A DNA stretch of 64,000 nucleotides from NCBI GenBank assembly GCA_027489535.1, contig JAIXZO010000001.1:124001-188000 (forward strand), read 5' to 3'. Shown in pieces: positions 47,096 to 55,722 of the stretch. Position 1 is the stretch's first letter, and each line of letters starts with the position of its first letter. The DNA is from Hyphomicrobiales bacterium. Its GTDB lineage: Bacteria; Pseudomonadota; Alphaproteobacteria; Rhizobiales; Beijerinckiaceae. Both the position numbers and the translations under genes were made by a program. The notes under the pieces were generated by a model. The model ran no database searches, was not told the origin of the DNA, and saw only the letters and a list, made by a program, of their open reading frames with translations.

Positions 47096-48139
47096 ATGGC
47101 GACGAAGGACAAGATCGACCCGACCGCAACGCCTGCCCCGGAGCCGACCGTTTCCGCGGCCGAACCGATCTCCGAATCGTCTCCCGGCGAGACCGTTGCG
47201 GATGCGCCGGCCGATCCCTTCCGCGAGCCGTCGCCGCGCTCAGCCGCCTCCCTGCTGGTCGCAGGCATTCTCGGCGGCGTGCTCGGCGCGACGCTTCTCG
47301 CGGCCGTCGCCATCTGGATCGCGCCGCTCGCCGAACTTAATGAACGAGTCGGCGCTCTCGAAAATGCGATGGGCAATACCGCCTCGCGCCGCGCATCCGA
47401 GACCAACGAGCGCCGCATCGCCGCGCTCGAGGCCCGCCTCGACGCGATCAAGACCGAGGTGGAGCGCCCGGCCCCGCCGGCCGAGGCCCCCGCGTCTGCC
47501 GAAGTCGCCGCCGTCGTGGAACGCCTCGGTCGGCTGGACCAATCTATCGGCGCGGGACGCGAGCGCTTGGACCGTCTCGAACAGACCGTCGCGAACCGCC
47601 CCGTCCCGCTCGGGCCCGAAGCCGCGCAATTGTCGGTTGCCTTGCTGGTGCGCGAGCGGCTGCGCGCCGGCGCATCCGTCGGTCCCGAACTCGCCTCGCT
47701 CGACGCCTTGGGCGCGGACGGCGCGGCGACGCCCCTTCGCCCTTTCGCCCGATCGGGACCGCCCACCGCCGCGGCTCTGGCCGCGGAATTCGACAAGCTC
47801 GCGCCCGATCTCGTGCGCGCCGGCACGACCGACGCCGGTCTCGGCGACCGCTTCGCCGCGGCCCTGTCCAACGCCGTGAAGGTCCGCCGTCTCGACGAGT
47901 CCGTGGCGGTGACGGCGGGCGACACCGTCGAAGCGCTGCGCGCGGCCGTGAAGTCGGACTCCTTGGCAGATGCCGAGGCCTTGTGGCGCAAGCTGCCTCA
48001 GCCCGCGCAGGACGCCTCGCGCGCGTGGCACGAAGGCCTTTCCGCACGGCTTGCCGCCGTCTCGGGCGCGGATGCTCTCGTCGCCGCCGCCGTGGACCGT
48101 GTGGCCTCCGCCGCCCGCAATGCGGGGGCGCGCCGATGA
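47096..48139 (+). CDS. Mitofilin/Mic60-family inner membrane protein
   Basis: 347 residues. A Pro/Ala-rich N-terminus, one membrane segment (LLVAGILGGVLGATLLAAVAI), a long coiled coil (about residues 80-175, rich in LNERVGALE and RLDRLEQT) and a C-terminal helical mitofilin domain. Alphaproteobacterial homologues between hemD and hemY are regarded as the ancestors of mitochondrial Mic60, which shapes membranes. AGGGG at 47085-47089 is placed 6 bases before ATG 47096, favouring it over the ATG at 47090. Its stop overlaps hemY (ATGA). Confidence 0.87.
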   Translation: MATKDKIDPTATPAPEPTVSAAEPISESSPGETVADAPADPFREPSPRSAASLLVAGILGGVLGATLLAAVAIWIAPLAELNERVGALENAMGNTASRRASETNERRIAALEARLDAIKTEVERPAPPAEAPASAEVAAVVERLGRLDQSIGAGRERLDRLEQTVANRPVPLGPEAAQLSVALLVRERLRAGASVGPELASLDALGADGAATPLRPFARSGPPTAAALAAEFDKLAPDLVRAGTTDAGLGDRFAAALSNAVKVRRLDESVAVTAGDTVEALRAAVKSDSLADAEALWRKLPQPAQDASRAWHEGLSARLAAVSGADALVAAAVDRVASAARNAGARR

Positions 48140-49902
48140 TCCGGGTCGTCTTCTCCCTCGTCGTCCTCGCCCTCGTCGCCGCCGGTTTCGGCTGGCTGGC
48201 CGATCGACCCGGCGGGCTCGTGCTCACCGTCGGGGCCTACCGCATCGAAACCTCGCTGGCCGCGGCGGCGGCGGGCTTGATCGCCCTCGTCGTCCTCATC
48301 GATCTCGCGTGGAGCATCCTGCGCTTCGTCCTGCGCCTTCCCGCGACGATCGGGTTTCTCGGCCGCAGCCGCAATCGCACCAAGGGCTTCGACGCCGTGA
48401 CGCGCGGCATGATCGCCGTCGGCTCCGGCGACGCGAAGCTGGCGCGCCGCTCGGCCGAAGAGGCCCGCCGCCGCCTCGGCGCGGAGCCTCTCGCTCTGCT
48501 GCTGCAGGCACAGGCGGCGCAGATGGCCGGCGACAAATCCGCGGCCGACGGCGCATTCCGCGCCATGCTGGAGCGCAACGACACGCGCCTTCTGGGCCTG
48601 CGCGGCCTGTTCGTCGAAGCGCGCCGCCGGGGTGACTCCGCCGCCGCCGTCGAACATGCCGAAGAAGCCGCCCGCCTCCTGCCCTCGGCCGCTTGGGCGG
48701 GCGAAGCCGTGCTGGAGCGTCACTGCGCCGAAGGCCGCTGGACGGAGGCGCTCGCCGCGCTCGACCGTGCATCGTCGGGCCTCGACCGCGCGGTCGTCCG
48801 CCGCCGCCGCGCCGTGCTGCTGACCGCCGATGCGCTTGCCGCGGAACCCACGGCGCCCGAAACGGCGCTCGCCGAGGCCAAGGAGGCGCTGAAGCTCGCG
48901 CCCGATCTCGCCCCCGCGGCCGTGCTCGCGGGCCGCCTGCTGATCGCTCGCGGCGACCTGCGCAAGGCTTCGAAACTGCTCGAAGCCGCATGGCGCGAAG
49001 CGCCGCATCCCGAAATCGCGGATCTCTACGTTCATCTCCGCCACGGCGACGCCGCGCGGGACCGTTTGGCGCGGGCCGAGCGACTTCTTCTATTGCGCCC
49101 CGATCATGCGGACGCCCGTTATGCCGTCGCGCTCGCCGCTCTCGACGCACGCGATTTCACCCGCGTCCATTCCGCCGTCCAGCCGCTCTTGGCCGGTCGC
49201 CCCACCGTCCGCATATGCCTTCTGATGGCCCGCGTCGAAGAAATCGAGCACGGCGACACCGGCTTGGTCCGCGAATGGCTCGCCCGCGCCTCCCGCGCCC
49301 CGCGCGACGAGGCTTGGGTCGCCGACGGCGTCGCATCGGAAACGTGGATGCCGGTCTCGCCGGCGACGGGCAAGATCGACGCCTTCCGGTGGATGCGCCC
49401 CATGCCGACCGTCGGAGGCCCCGGCGGCGGAGGCTCCGGGGACATGGACGCCGTCTCCGCATCCTCCGTTTCGTCCGATGCCGTCGCCCTCCCGCCGCAT
49501 TCGGTCGCCCCCGCCGTCACCCTCCAGGACACGCCGGAGCCGGATATGTCGGCGGCCCGATCCCAAGACGGCGACCGGGAAAACGGCGCGTCCGCCCCGG
49601 TCCGCCCGTCCGTCGCCGCCCCCGTTGCTCCCGACCCCATCAAGCCGGACCCGCGGGACATCGTCCCGGCCGTTCCGCCCAGTGCGACCGTCGCACCCGG
49701 TACCCCGGCTTCCCCGAACGTGTCGGCCCCGTCGCCCGTCCCCGCATCGGCTCCGCCGCGTCCGTCCGCACAAGCCGTCGCGCCCCAGTCCGGCCGGCCG
49801 CGCCGTTCCGAGGTCGTGTTCCCGCTTCCCGCCGCCCCCGACGATCCGGGCCCGGGTGCCGAAGACGACCCCTCCACCCCGCCCGCCCGTCTGCCCGCCT
49901 GA
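48136..49902 (+). CDS. HemY-type membrane TPR protein with long Pro-rich tail
   Basis: 588 residues. Two N-terminal membrane segments with LTVGAYRIETS between them, then a HemY N-terminal domain and TPR repeats (LSAEEARRRLG, LLPSAAW, LYVHLRHGD) to about residue 440. The C-terminal ~145 residues are low-complexity Pro/Ala/Ser with a Gly-rich hinge, probably disordered. HemY here is the hemCD-linked TPR protein, not protoporphyrinogen oxidase; its exact role in haem synthesis is unresolved. Confidence 0.87.
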   Translation: MIRVVFSLVVLALVAAGFGWLADRPGGLVLTVGAYRIETSLAAAAAGLIALVVLIDLAWSILRFVLRLPATIGFLGRSRNRTKGFDAVTRGMIAVGSGDAKLARRSAEEARRRLGAEPLALLLQAQAAQMAGDKSAADGAFRAMLERNDTRLLGLRGLFVEARRRGDSAAAVEHAEEAARLLPSAAWAGEAVLERHCAEGRWTEALAALDRASSGLDRAVVRRRRAVLLTADALAAEPTAPETALAEAKEALKLAPDLAPAAVLAGRLLIARGDLRKASKLLEAAWREAPHPEIADLYVHLRHGDAARDRLARAERLLLLRPDHADARYAVALAALDARDFTRVHSAVQPLLAGRPTVRICLLMARVEEIEHGDTGLVREWLARASRAPRDEAWVADGVASETWMPVSPATGKIDAFRWMRPMPTVGGPGGGGSGDMDAVSASSVSSDAVALPPHSVAPAVTLQDTPEPDMSAARSQDGDRENGASAPVRPSVAAPVAPDPIKPDPRDIVPAVPPSATVAPGTPASPNVSAPSPVPASAPPRPSAQAVAPQSGRPRRSEVVFPLPAAPDDPGPGAEDDPSTPPARLPA

Positions 49903-49987
49903 AACGGCTCCCGCATGATCCCGGCGCGCGGCTTGCGCCGCCCGCCCGATCCCGCTATAGCAACGCCGCAACGGCCTGTGCCGCGTC

Positions 49988-50063
49988 GCCGCAATAGCTC
50001 AGCTGGTAGAGCACCTCATTCGTAATGAGGGGGTCGGGGGTTCGAATCCCTCTTGCGGCACCA
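49988..50063 (+). tRNA. tRNA-Thr (CGT)
   Basis: 76 nt including encoded CCA. Acceptor GCCGCAA pairs with TTGCGGC; D arm AGCTCAGCTGGTAGAGC; anticodon stem CTCAT/ATGAG flanks loop TCGTA with anticodon CGT; T arm GGGGTTCGAATCCC. It sits 85 bp after hemY and marks the left edge of the accessory-looking region. I searched by eye for a downstream copy of its 3' end, which would mark an integration site, and found none. Confidence 0.97.
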
Positions 50064-50169
50064 CTTCCTCCTCCCGAACCGATCCAAAATCGTCCGAGAT
50101 GCAAGGTTGCGTGCGTCGGGCCTCACGGACATGAATCCTGCGGCCCTGATCGGCGGTCCGTGTGCGCCG

Positions 50170-50183
50170 TCCACGGCCGTGGA
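50170..50183. repeat. 14-bp palindrome in the tRNA-Thr to small-protein gap
   Basis: TCCACGGCCGTGGA is a perfect palindrome. It lies 39 bp before the 18-bp repeat at 50209 within a 254-bp gap that otherwise holds no gene. No T-tract follows, so it is not a good intrinsic terminator; it may be an operator or chance in GC-rich DNA. Confidence 0.45.
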
Positions 50184-50208
50184 GGGACGTCCCGATCCGG
50201 GTCGCTCC

Positions 50209-50226
50209 TGACCCCGAATGTCAAGC
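50209..50226. repeat. 18-bp dyad repeat, copy 1
   Basis: TGACCCCGAATGTCAAGC, identical to a copy at 55599-55616. Its first 15 bases have outer dyad symmetry (TGAC-N7-GTCA). It lies 92 bp before the start of a small secreted protein gene. Two identical copies at similar distance from start codons suggest an operator or promoter element rather than coding homology. Confidence 0.6.
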
Positions 50227-50317
50227 AACCGGAAATTCCGCAGCGTAAGAAATGGAAGGCGATGCGGCCGATGCCGATCTCGCGCCTTGCATGGAGAATG
50301 CGTCAGGGAGTCCGGTC

Positions 50318-50581
50318 ATGCGGCGGATGGTGATCCTTGCAGGCCTTCCCGTCTTCGCTTTCGTCGCGGTCGCGACGTTCACGACGACGGCGTCCACGCA
50401 AGCCGAAGCGGCCGCCTGCGTGCGCGGCGCGCGAGGCGCGGCATGCGCCGGACCGCGCGGCGCGGCGGCCGTCCGCCGACCCGCGGTCGCGCCCGTACGC
50501 CGCAGACCGGTCGTCGTAGCGCCGGCGCGTCGCCCCGTAATCGTCGTTCCGCCGCCTTCCGGCATCGTGATCGTGCCCTGA
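50318..50581 (+). CDS. Small secreted Arg/Pro/Val-rich protein
   Basis: 87 residues. A signal peptide (MVILAGLPVFAFVAVATFTTTA) is followed by AACVRGARGAACAG with two Cys, then a repetitive tail of RRP-V-x-x-P units ending in VVPPPSGIVIVP. I do not recognise a characterised family, though small secreted proteins with RRP-V repeats occur in rhizobia. AGGGAG lies 7 bases before the ATG at 50318; an upstream ATG in frame (50252) has no such site. The 18-bp repeat lies upstream. A 181-bp gap with no recognised feature follows before the AraC gene. Confidence 0.6.
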   Translation: MRRMVILAGLPVFAFVAVATFTTTASTQAEAAACVRGARGAACAGPRGAAAVRRPAVAPVRRRPVVVAPARRPVIVVPPPSGIVIVP

Positions 50582-50762
50582 CGACGGCGGCGCGGCGATG
50601 CCGGACCAAGCCGCTACCATCATCGCCCCCGGCCGAGCCCTCGTCGGCGAGATGAGAGGTAGAAGATTCGGCGCGAAATACCGCCTTTTCGGTACGGAAC
50701 CTTATCCCGAATGAACGCCGTCCGCTCCTGCCGGTTCTCTAAATTCCACGGGGGAGGACGGC

Positions 50763-51902
50763 ATGGCATCTGCACTTGGCGAGAACGAGAAGCCGATGAT
50801 CCGCCTCGGCGTGGGCGTGACCATTCCTCCGCTCCTCAAGAGTTTCGGGATCGAACCGGGGGCCTTCCTCCGTGATCGCGGACTCGACCTCGGGACTTTC
50901 GACGACCCCGACCACCTCGTCGCTTACGCAGCCCTCGCGGCTTTGGCGTCCGACGCGGCGGACGCGACCGAATGCGAGCATTTCGGACTGCTTGTCGGCC
51001 GTGCGGCCGATTTGCGGACCCTCGGCGGGCTCGGCGGCGAGGCCGCGCGCGCACCGACCGTCGGCACCGCGCTCAGGCTCATCACGGCCCGGTTGGATGC
51101 CCATAATCGCGGAGCGATCATCGCCGTCGACGAGGCGGAGGACGCTTCGTTGAGCTACAGCGTCATCGATCCCGACGTCGTCTCCGCCCAGACCGTCATC
51201 GACGGCGGGATGGCGGTGGCGATGCGGGTCATGACCGAATTTTGCGGGCCTTCCTTTGCACCGTTCCTCGTCTGCCTTCCGAGACGCCCGCCGCGGGACA
51301 GGCGGCCCTATGACCGGGCATTCAGGTGTCGCGTCTCCTTCGATGCGCCTACGGCCAGGATGCATTTCGACCGCCTTTGGCTGAGCCGACCCCTTCATAG
51401 GCGCGTTCCGGCCCCGTGCCCGCATGACGACGGAAGATTGCCGCCGATCGCTCAGGCCGATCTCGTCGCAAGGGTGATCGTCGAGATCGGGCGTCGCTTG
51501 GCGGCCGGCATCGACGTCTCGGCCGATTCCGTCGCGCAGGCTCTCGGCAGAAGCCGACGCACCTTGCATCGCGACCTTGCGAAGAACTCTACGACGTATC
51601 ATTCGATCTCGGACCAAGTTCGCTTCGCCTTCGCCAAGCGCCTTCTGCACGACACCGAGATGTCGCTGACGGAGATCGCGGTCGAACTCGGCTACAGTGA
51701 GCTTTCCGCCTTTACGCGGGCCTTCGCGCGATCCTTCGGCACATGCCCGTCGAACTGGAGAGAGAGGCGGCGGCTCGCGGGCGAAACGGCAGCGCCTCGG
51801 ATCGGCCCGCATGGCGACGAGAGACCGCGCGACGCTCCGGATTGGCACGAATCGTCAAGCGACGGGTCGGCGTTCGACCGACATTTCACCGGACGTGCCT
51901 GA
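50763..51902 (+). CDS. AraC-family transcriptional regulator
   Basis: 379 residues. The N-terminal two-thirds is an Arabinose_bd-like ligand domain (starting near IPPLLKSFGIEPGAFL with EHFGLLVGRAADLRTLGGLG), as in OruR/ArgR-type and oligopeptide-responsive regulators. The C-terminal AraC DNA-binding domain has two helix-turn-helices: VAQALGRSRRTLHRDL and LTEIAVELGYSELSAFTRAF. The tail after residue 340 is hydrophilic and non-conserved. As the only regulator in the accessory cluster it is the likely controller of the neighbouring genes (inference). Confidence 0.9.
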   Translation: MASALGENEKPMIRLGVGVTIPPLLKSFGIEPGAFLRDRGLDLGTFDDPDHLVAYAALAALASDAADATECEHFGLLVGRAADLRTLGGLGGEAARAPTVGTALRLITARLDAHNRGAIIAVDEAEDASLSYSVIDPDVVSAQTVIDGGMAVAMRVMTEFCGPSFAPFLVCLPRRPPRDRRPYDRAFRCRVSFDAPTARMHFDRLWLSRPLHRRVPAPCPHDDGRLPPIAQADLVARVIVEIGRRLAAGIDVSADSVAQALGRSRRTLHRDLAKNSTTYHSISDQVRFAFAKRLLHDTEMSLTEIAVELGYSELSAFTRAFARSFGTCPSNWRERRRLAGETAAPRIGPHGDERPRDAPDWHESSSDGSAFDRHFTGRA

Positions 51903-51932
51903 CATGGTCGGCCTTTATCGCGCGCGGGCTTC

Positions 51933-53198
51933 ATGATTGCGGGCTTCATGACGGAAAACGGGGTTCGCATGCCGAAATCCGATGGCCACGCGGAGAGTTT
52001 ACGCACCCGGCCTCAAGCACCGCCGCCCCCGTGCCCACCGCTTCCTCCGACGCGTCGCTTCGGCCGCTTCCTCGCCGGAGCGATCCTCGTGACCGCAGCC
52101 GCGCTCGGCACGGGAGGCTGCGCGTCTCGACCTGACGCGGGCGCATTGCTGCCCCTCGCCGGTCCTGTTCCGGGTGCGAGCGAGCACCTTCTTCTCGCGG
52201 CGACGACGCGGGCGAGAGATGCCCGTCCGGGCACGCTCTTCAGCGGCGCCCGCGCCGAAAATCTCGATTTCGCCCGCGTCGCGATGTCGGTCCCGCCCGC
52301 CCATCGACAGGGCGAGATCGAGGTGCCCTCGTCTCCGCCGGGAGACCCCTCGCTGCACTTCGTCGCGCGCGAAGCCTCCTATCTGCCGAATGAACGGGCC
52401 TTCGTCGAGACGTTGAACGAGCAGCTCGCAAAGCGTCGTCCCGGAGACCGAAAGATTCTGCTCTTCGTCCACGGCTACAACACCCATTTTGCGGAAGGCG
52501 TGCTTCGCCTTACCCAGATCGTCCACGACGTCGGCTCCCCGGCCGTTCCTCTTCTCTTCTCATGGGCGTCCCGCGGACGGGTTCTCGATTACGTCTACGA
52601 CAACAACAGCGCGACCATCGCGCGCGACGGGCTCGAGCGGACGATCCGGCTGGCGTTCGCGAGCAAGGCCGAGCAGGTCAACATCGTGGCGCATTCGATG
52701 GGGAACTGGGCGACGGTGGAGGCGCTCCGGCAGATCAGGATTTCCCGTGACGTGCCCCCTTCCTCCAAGCTCGGCGTCGTCATCCTCGCGGCGCCCGACA
52801 TCGATCTCGACGTGTTCAAAAACCAGATGCGTCGCTTCGGCGTGCCCAGAAAACCTTTCATCATCGTCCTTTCGCGCGACGACCGGGCTCTGCGCGCATC
52901 GTCCCTGATCGCGGGCGGGCAACAACGCCTCGGCATGAACGATCGAACCGACGAATTGGAGGCCATGGGCGCGGTCGTGATCGATCTCAGCAGCGTAAAC
53001 TCTGCCGACGCGATGAATCACAGCAAATTCGCGGCCCTTGCCGCCATCGGGCCCAGCTTGCCGGCCATCCTCGCCAAAGGCATCGGTACCCCTGCGGGCG
53101 CCATGCAGTCCGGCCCGGCAAGTCTTTTGCAGCTCGGCGTCGCACTGCCCGGCGCGGTCGTTTCCACATCGCGCACGGTTCTGACGGGGAACCGATGA
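51933..53198 (+). CDS. DUF900-type alpha/beta hydrolase lipoprotein
   Basis: 421 residues from the first ATG; an ATG at 51969 is also possible. A hydrophobic segment ends in lipobox GTGGC, predicting a lipid-anchored protein. The rest is a DUF900 alpha/beta-hydrolase: LLFVHGYNTHFAEGVLR, PLLFSWASRG, nucleophile Ser in VAHSMGNWATVEALR, and LAAPDIDLDVF. Enzymatic substrate unknown. It follows the AraC gene after 30 bp in the same direction and precedes the multiheme cytochrome gene by 22 bp. Confidence 0.85.
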   Translation: MIAGFMTENGVRMPKSDGHAESLRTRPQAPPPPCPPLPPTRRFGRFLAGAILVTAAALGTGGCASRPDAGALLPLAGPVPGASEHLLLAATTRARDARPGTLFSGARAENLDFARVAMSVPPAHRQGEIEVPSSPPGDPSLHFVAREASYLPNERAFVETLNEQLAKRRPGDRKILLFVHGYNTHFAEGVLRLTQIVHDVGSPAVPLLFSWASRGRVLDYVYDNNSATIARDGLERTIRLAFASKAEQVNIVAHSMGNWATVEALRQIRISRDVPPSSKLGVVILAAPDIDLDVFKNQMRRFGVPRKPFIIVLSRDDRALRASSLIAGGQQRLGMNDRTDELEAMGAVVIDLSSVNSADAMNHSKFAALAAIGPSLPAILAKGIGTPAGAMQSGPASLLQLGVALPGAVVSTSRTVLTGNR

Positions 53199-53220
53199 CG
53201 GGCATTCTCGGTCGCCCGCG

Positions 53221-55593
53221 ATGACCCGCCCCGCCCCCGGAATGCGCTCGGGAGGTCTTTCGCAGGGGCTGATCCTCGGAGCGGCCTTCGCCTGCGCCGC
53301 GGTCGTCCTCGCCTTCGGAGCCGTGCGCGACCCGAACCGGCCGCCGCCGGTCGAGATCGGCGTCCTCTCGCCCGCCGCCGAGCCGGGGCATGCGGGATCC
53401 CTGTCCTGCGCCGCGTGTCATCCCGCCGAGACGCGCGCCTGGCTCGGTTCGCAGCATGCCCGCGCCATGCAGCCCGCCGGACCGGAAACCGTCGCGGGGG
53501 ATTTCGACGACGCCCGCGCCGCCCATTTCGGCACCCGCGCCCGTTTCTTCCGCAACGACGGCCGCTTCATGGTCGAGACGGAGGGGGCGGACGGAAAGCC
53601 TGCCGCATTCGTCGTCGACTACGCCTTCGGCCTGGAGCCGCTCCAGCAATATCTGACGACGTTTCCCGACGGTCGCGTTCAGGTTCTGCCGTTTGCATGG
53701 GTGACGACGCCCGCGGAGGGAGGCGGTCGGCGCTGGATCCACCTTCATCCCGACGAGCCCGTTCCGCCCGGCGATCCCCTGCACTGGACGAGTCCGGGCC
53801 AGAACTGGAATTTCATGTGTGCGGACTGTCACTCGACGGCCGTCCGCAAGGGCTACGACGCCGCGACGGACCGCTTCGCGACGACGTTTTCCGAGATGAG
53901 CGTCGGCTGCGAGGCCTGCCACGGCAAGGCGGCGGGCCATGTCGCATGGGCGACTGCGGATCGTTCGGCGGCGACGCCGCACAAGGGTTTCGCGAGCGTC
54001 GCTCCCAAACGCCCGATGCCCGATTGGACTCCCGATGCCGCGACCGGCAGCCCCGCGCGCGGCGTGTCGCGTCCCGTCGGCGACGAAGTCGAAACCTGCG
54101 GCACATGCCACGCGCGCCGCGGCCGTCTTGCGGAGGACCACCGGCCGGGCAAGCCGTTGACCGATTCCTTTCGGCCCGTCTTTTTGACTCCCGACTTGTT
54201 CGAGGCGGACGGGCAGATGCGGGACGAGGTGTTCAACTACTCCTCGTTTCAACAGAGCAAGATGTATGCGAAGGGCGTCGTGTGCAGCGATTGTCACGAT
54301 CCGCACGGCGGCAAGCTGAAGGCCTCGGGGGCCGAGGTCTGCGCGCAATGCCATGTCCCGGACACGTTTGCGCGGGCCGAGCATACGGGCCATGCCCCCG
54401 GGCCGAACGCGCCCGACTGCATCGCCTGCCACATGCCGAAGCGGACCTACATGGTCGTGGACGTACGACACGATCACGGTTTCCGGGTGCCCCGGCCCGA
54501 TCTCTCCGTTTCGTTCGGCTTTCCGAACACCTGCAACGACTGTCATCGCGACAAGCCCGCGACGTGGGCCGCCCGAGCGGTCGAGCGCCTGCACGGACCG
54601 ATCCGCAAGGGCTTCCAGACCTATGCGCCCGCCTTTCACGCGGCCGCCGTCGACGATCCGGCGGCCCGCGATCTGCTGCTGCGGGTCGCGGCCGATGTCG
54701 ACACGCCGGCCCTCGCGCGGGCGACGGCGCTCCTGTTCCTTCGGGGCCGCCCCGCCGCCGCGGTCGACGCCGCCTTGCGGGACGCGCTGTCGGATCCCGA
54801 TCCCATGGTCAGGATCGCCGCGCTGGAGGCCCATGAAGGCCGACCGGCGGAGGAGCGCAGGGCGCGGGCGAGAGCGCTCTGGTCCGATCCCGTCCGGGCC
54901 GTCCGCCTTCAGGCCCTCGCCCTTGCGCCCGAGGGGCCGGCCCCCGATGCCGAAGTCGCGGAAAAGCAGGCCTTTGCGGTCACGGCGGCCGAATATGTCG
55001 CGTCCCTGCAGTTCAACGCGGACCGGCCCGAGGCGCGCGCCGATCTCGCGCGCTTCCATCGGCGGCAGGGAAAGCGGGCGGAAGCGGAGCGGGAATATCT
55101 CGCCGCGCTTGCGCTCGGCTTCACCATCGGGCCGCGCGTCGATCTCGCCGATCTGTACCGGGAAACGGGGCGCGAAGGGGAGGCGGAGGCGCTGTTGCGG
55201 CGCACCGTCGCCGAGGCGCCCGACGCGCCCGCGCCCCGCCACGCTCTCGGGCTGCTCCTGATCCGCACGAAGCGCTACGAGGAGGCATCCGACTTCCTGC
55301 GTCGCGCGACGGAACTCGACCCGACGCAGCCGCGCTACGCCTTCGTCTACGCTGCGGCTCTCGAAGCGCAGGGCCGCGCCGCCGAGGCGCGGATCGTGCT
55401 GGAAAAAGCCGCCGCGGCGCGCCCGGCCGACATCGATCTGATCACCGCGCTTCTCCGACACGCTTTGGCCGGGCGCGATCTCGAACGGGCGTTGCCGCTC
55501 GCGGAACACTTGACCGGGCTGCAACCCGACGACGCATCGGCCGCCCGTCTTGCGGCGCGGCTCAAGGCGGCGAGGGACGCGTCCCGTCGTTGA
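53221..55593 (+). CDS. Octaheme c-type cytochrome with HEAT/TPR C-terminal half
   Basis: 790 residues. An N-terminal hydrophobic signal/anchor leads to a cytochrome part with eight CxxCH haem sites, at Cys 63, 200, 230, 293, 355, 374, 400 and 438. From about residue 470 onward there are no haems: a HEAT-like stretch is followed by TPR repeats (ADLARFHRRQGKRAEAEREYL, HALGLLLIRTKRYEEASDFL, and others). The domain resembles the cytochrome c-554/NrfA-type superfamily, but no catalytic assignment is possible by eye. It should lie in the periplasm, electron-transferring or redox-active, with TPRs for protein contacts. Confidence 0.88.
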   Translation: MTRPAPGMRSGGLSQGLILGAAFACAAVVLAFGAVRDPNRPPPVEIGVLSPAAEPGHAGSLSCAACHPAETRAWLGSQHARAMQPAGPETVAGDFDDARAAHFGTRARFFRNDGRFMVETEGADGKPAAFVVDYAFGLEPLQQYLTTFPDGRVQVLPFAWVTTPAEGGGRRWIHLHPDEPVPPGDPLHWTSPGQNWNFMCADCHSTAVRKGYDAATDRFATTFSEMSVGCEACHGKAAGHVAWATADRSAATPHKGFASVAPKRPMPDWTPDAATGSPARGVSRPVGDEVETCGTCHARRGRLAEDHRPGKPLTDSFRPVFLTPDLFEADGQMRDEVFNYSSFQQSKMYAKGVVCSDCHDPHGGKLKASGAEVCAQCHVPDTFARAEHTGHAPGPNAPDCIACHMPKRTYMVVDVRHDHGFRVPRPDLSVSFGFPNTCNDCHRDKPATWAARAVERLHGPIRKGFQTYAPAFHAAAVDDPAARDLLLRVAADVDTPALARATALLFLRGRPAAAVDAALRDALSDPDPMVRIAALEAHEGRPAEERRARARALWSDPVRAVRLQALALAPEGPAPDAEVAEKQAFAVTAAEYVASLQFNADRPEARADLARFHRRQGKRAEAEREYLAALALGFTIGPRVDLADLYRETGREGEAEALLRRTVAEAPDAPAPRHALGLLLIRTKRYEEASDFLRRATELDPTQPRYAFVYAAALEAQGRAAEARIVLEKAAAARPADIDLITALLRHALAGRDLERALPLAEHLTGLQPDDASAARLAARLKAARDASRR

Positions 55594-55598
55594 AATCA

Positions 55599-55616
55599 TG
55601 ACCCCGAATGTCAAGC
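55599..55616. repeat. 18-bp dyad repeat, copy 2
   Basis: Identical to 50209-50226. Here a further inverted copy of its core lies downstream: CGAATGTC at 55606-55613 is mirrored by GACATTCG at 55638-55645. The repeat lies 107 bp before the sulfatase start and 5 bp after the cytochrome stop, in a 129-bp gap. Confidence 0.62.
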
Positions 55617-55722
55617 GGCCGCGCGGAGCACGGCCTAGACATTCGAGGACGAGGCGGAAGCTCGGCCGCTGAGGCGCGTCTCGGGACGCGCGGATACGAC
55701 AGCGTTTCATCTGGAGATCACT

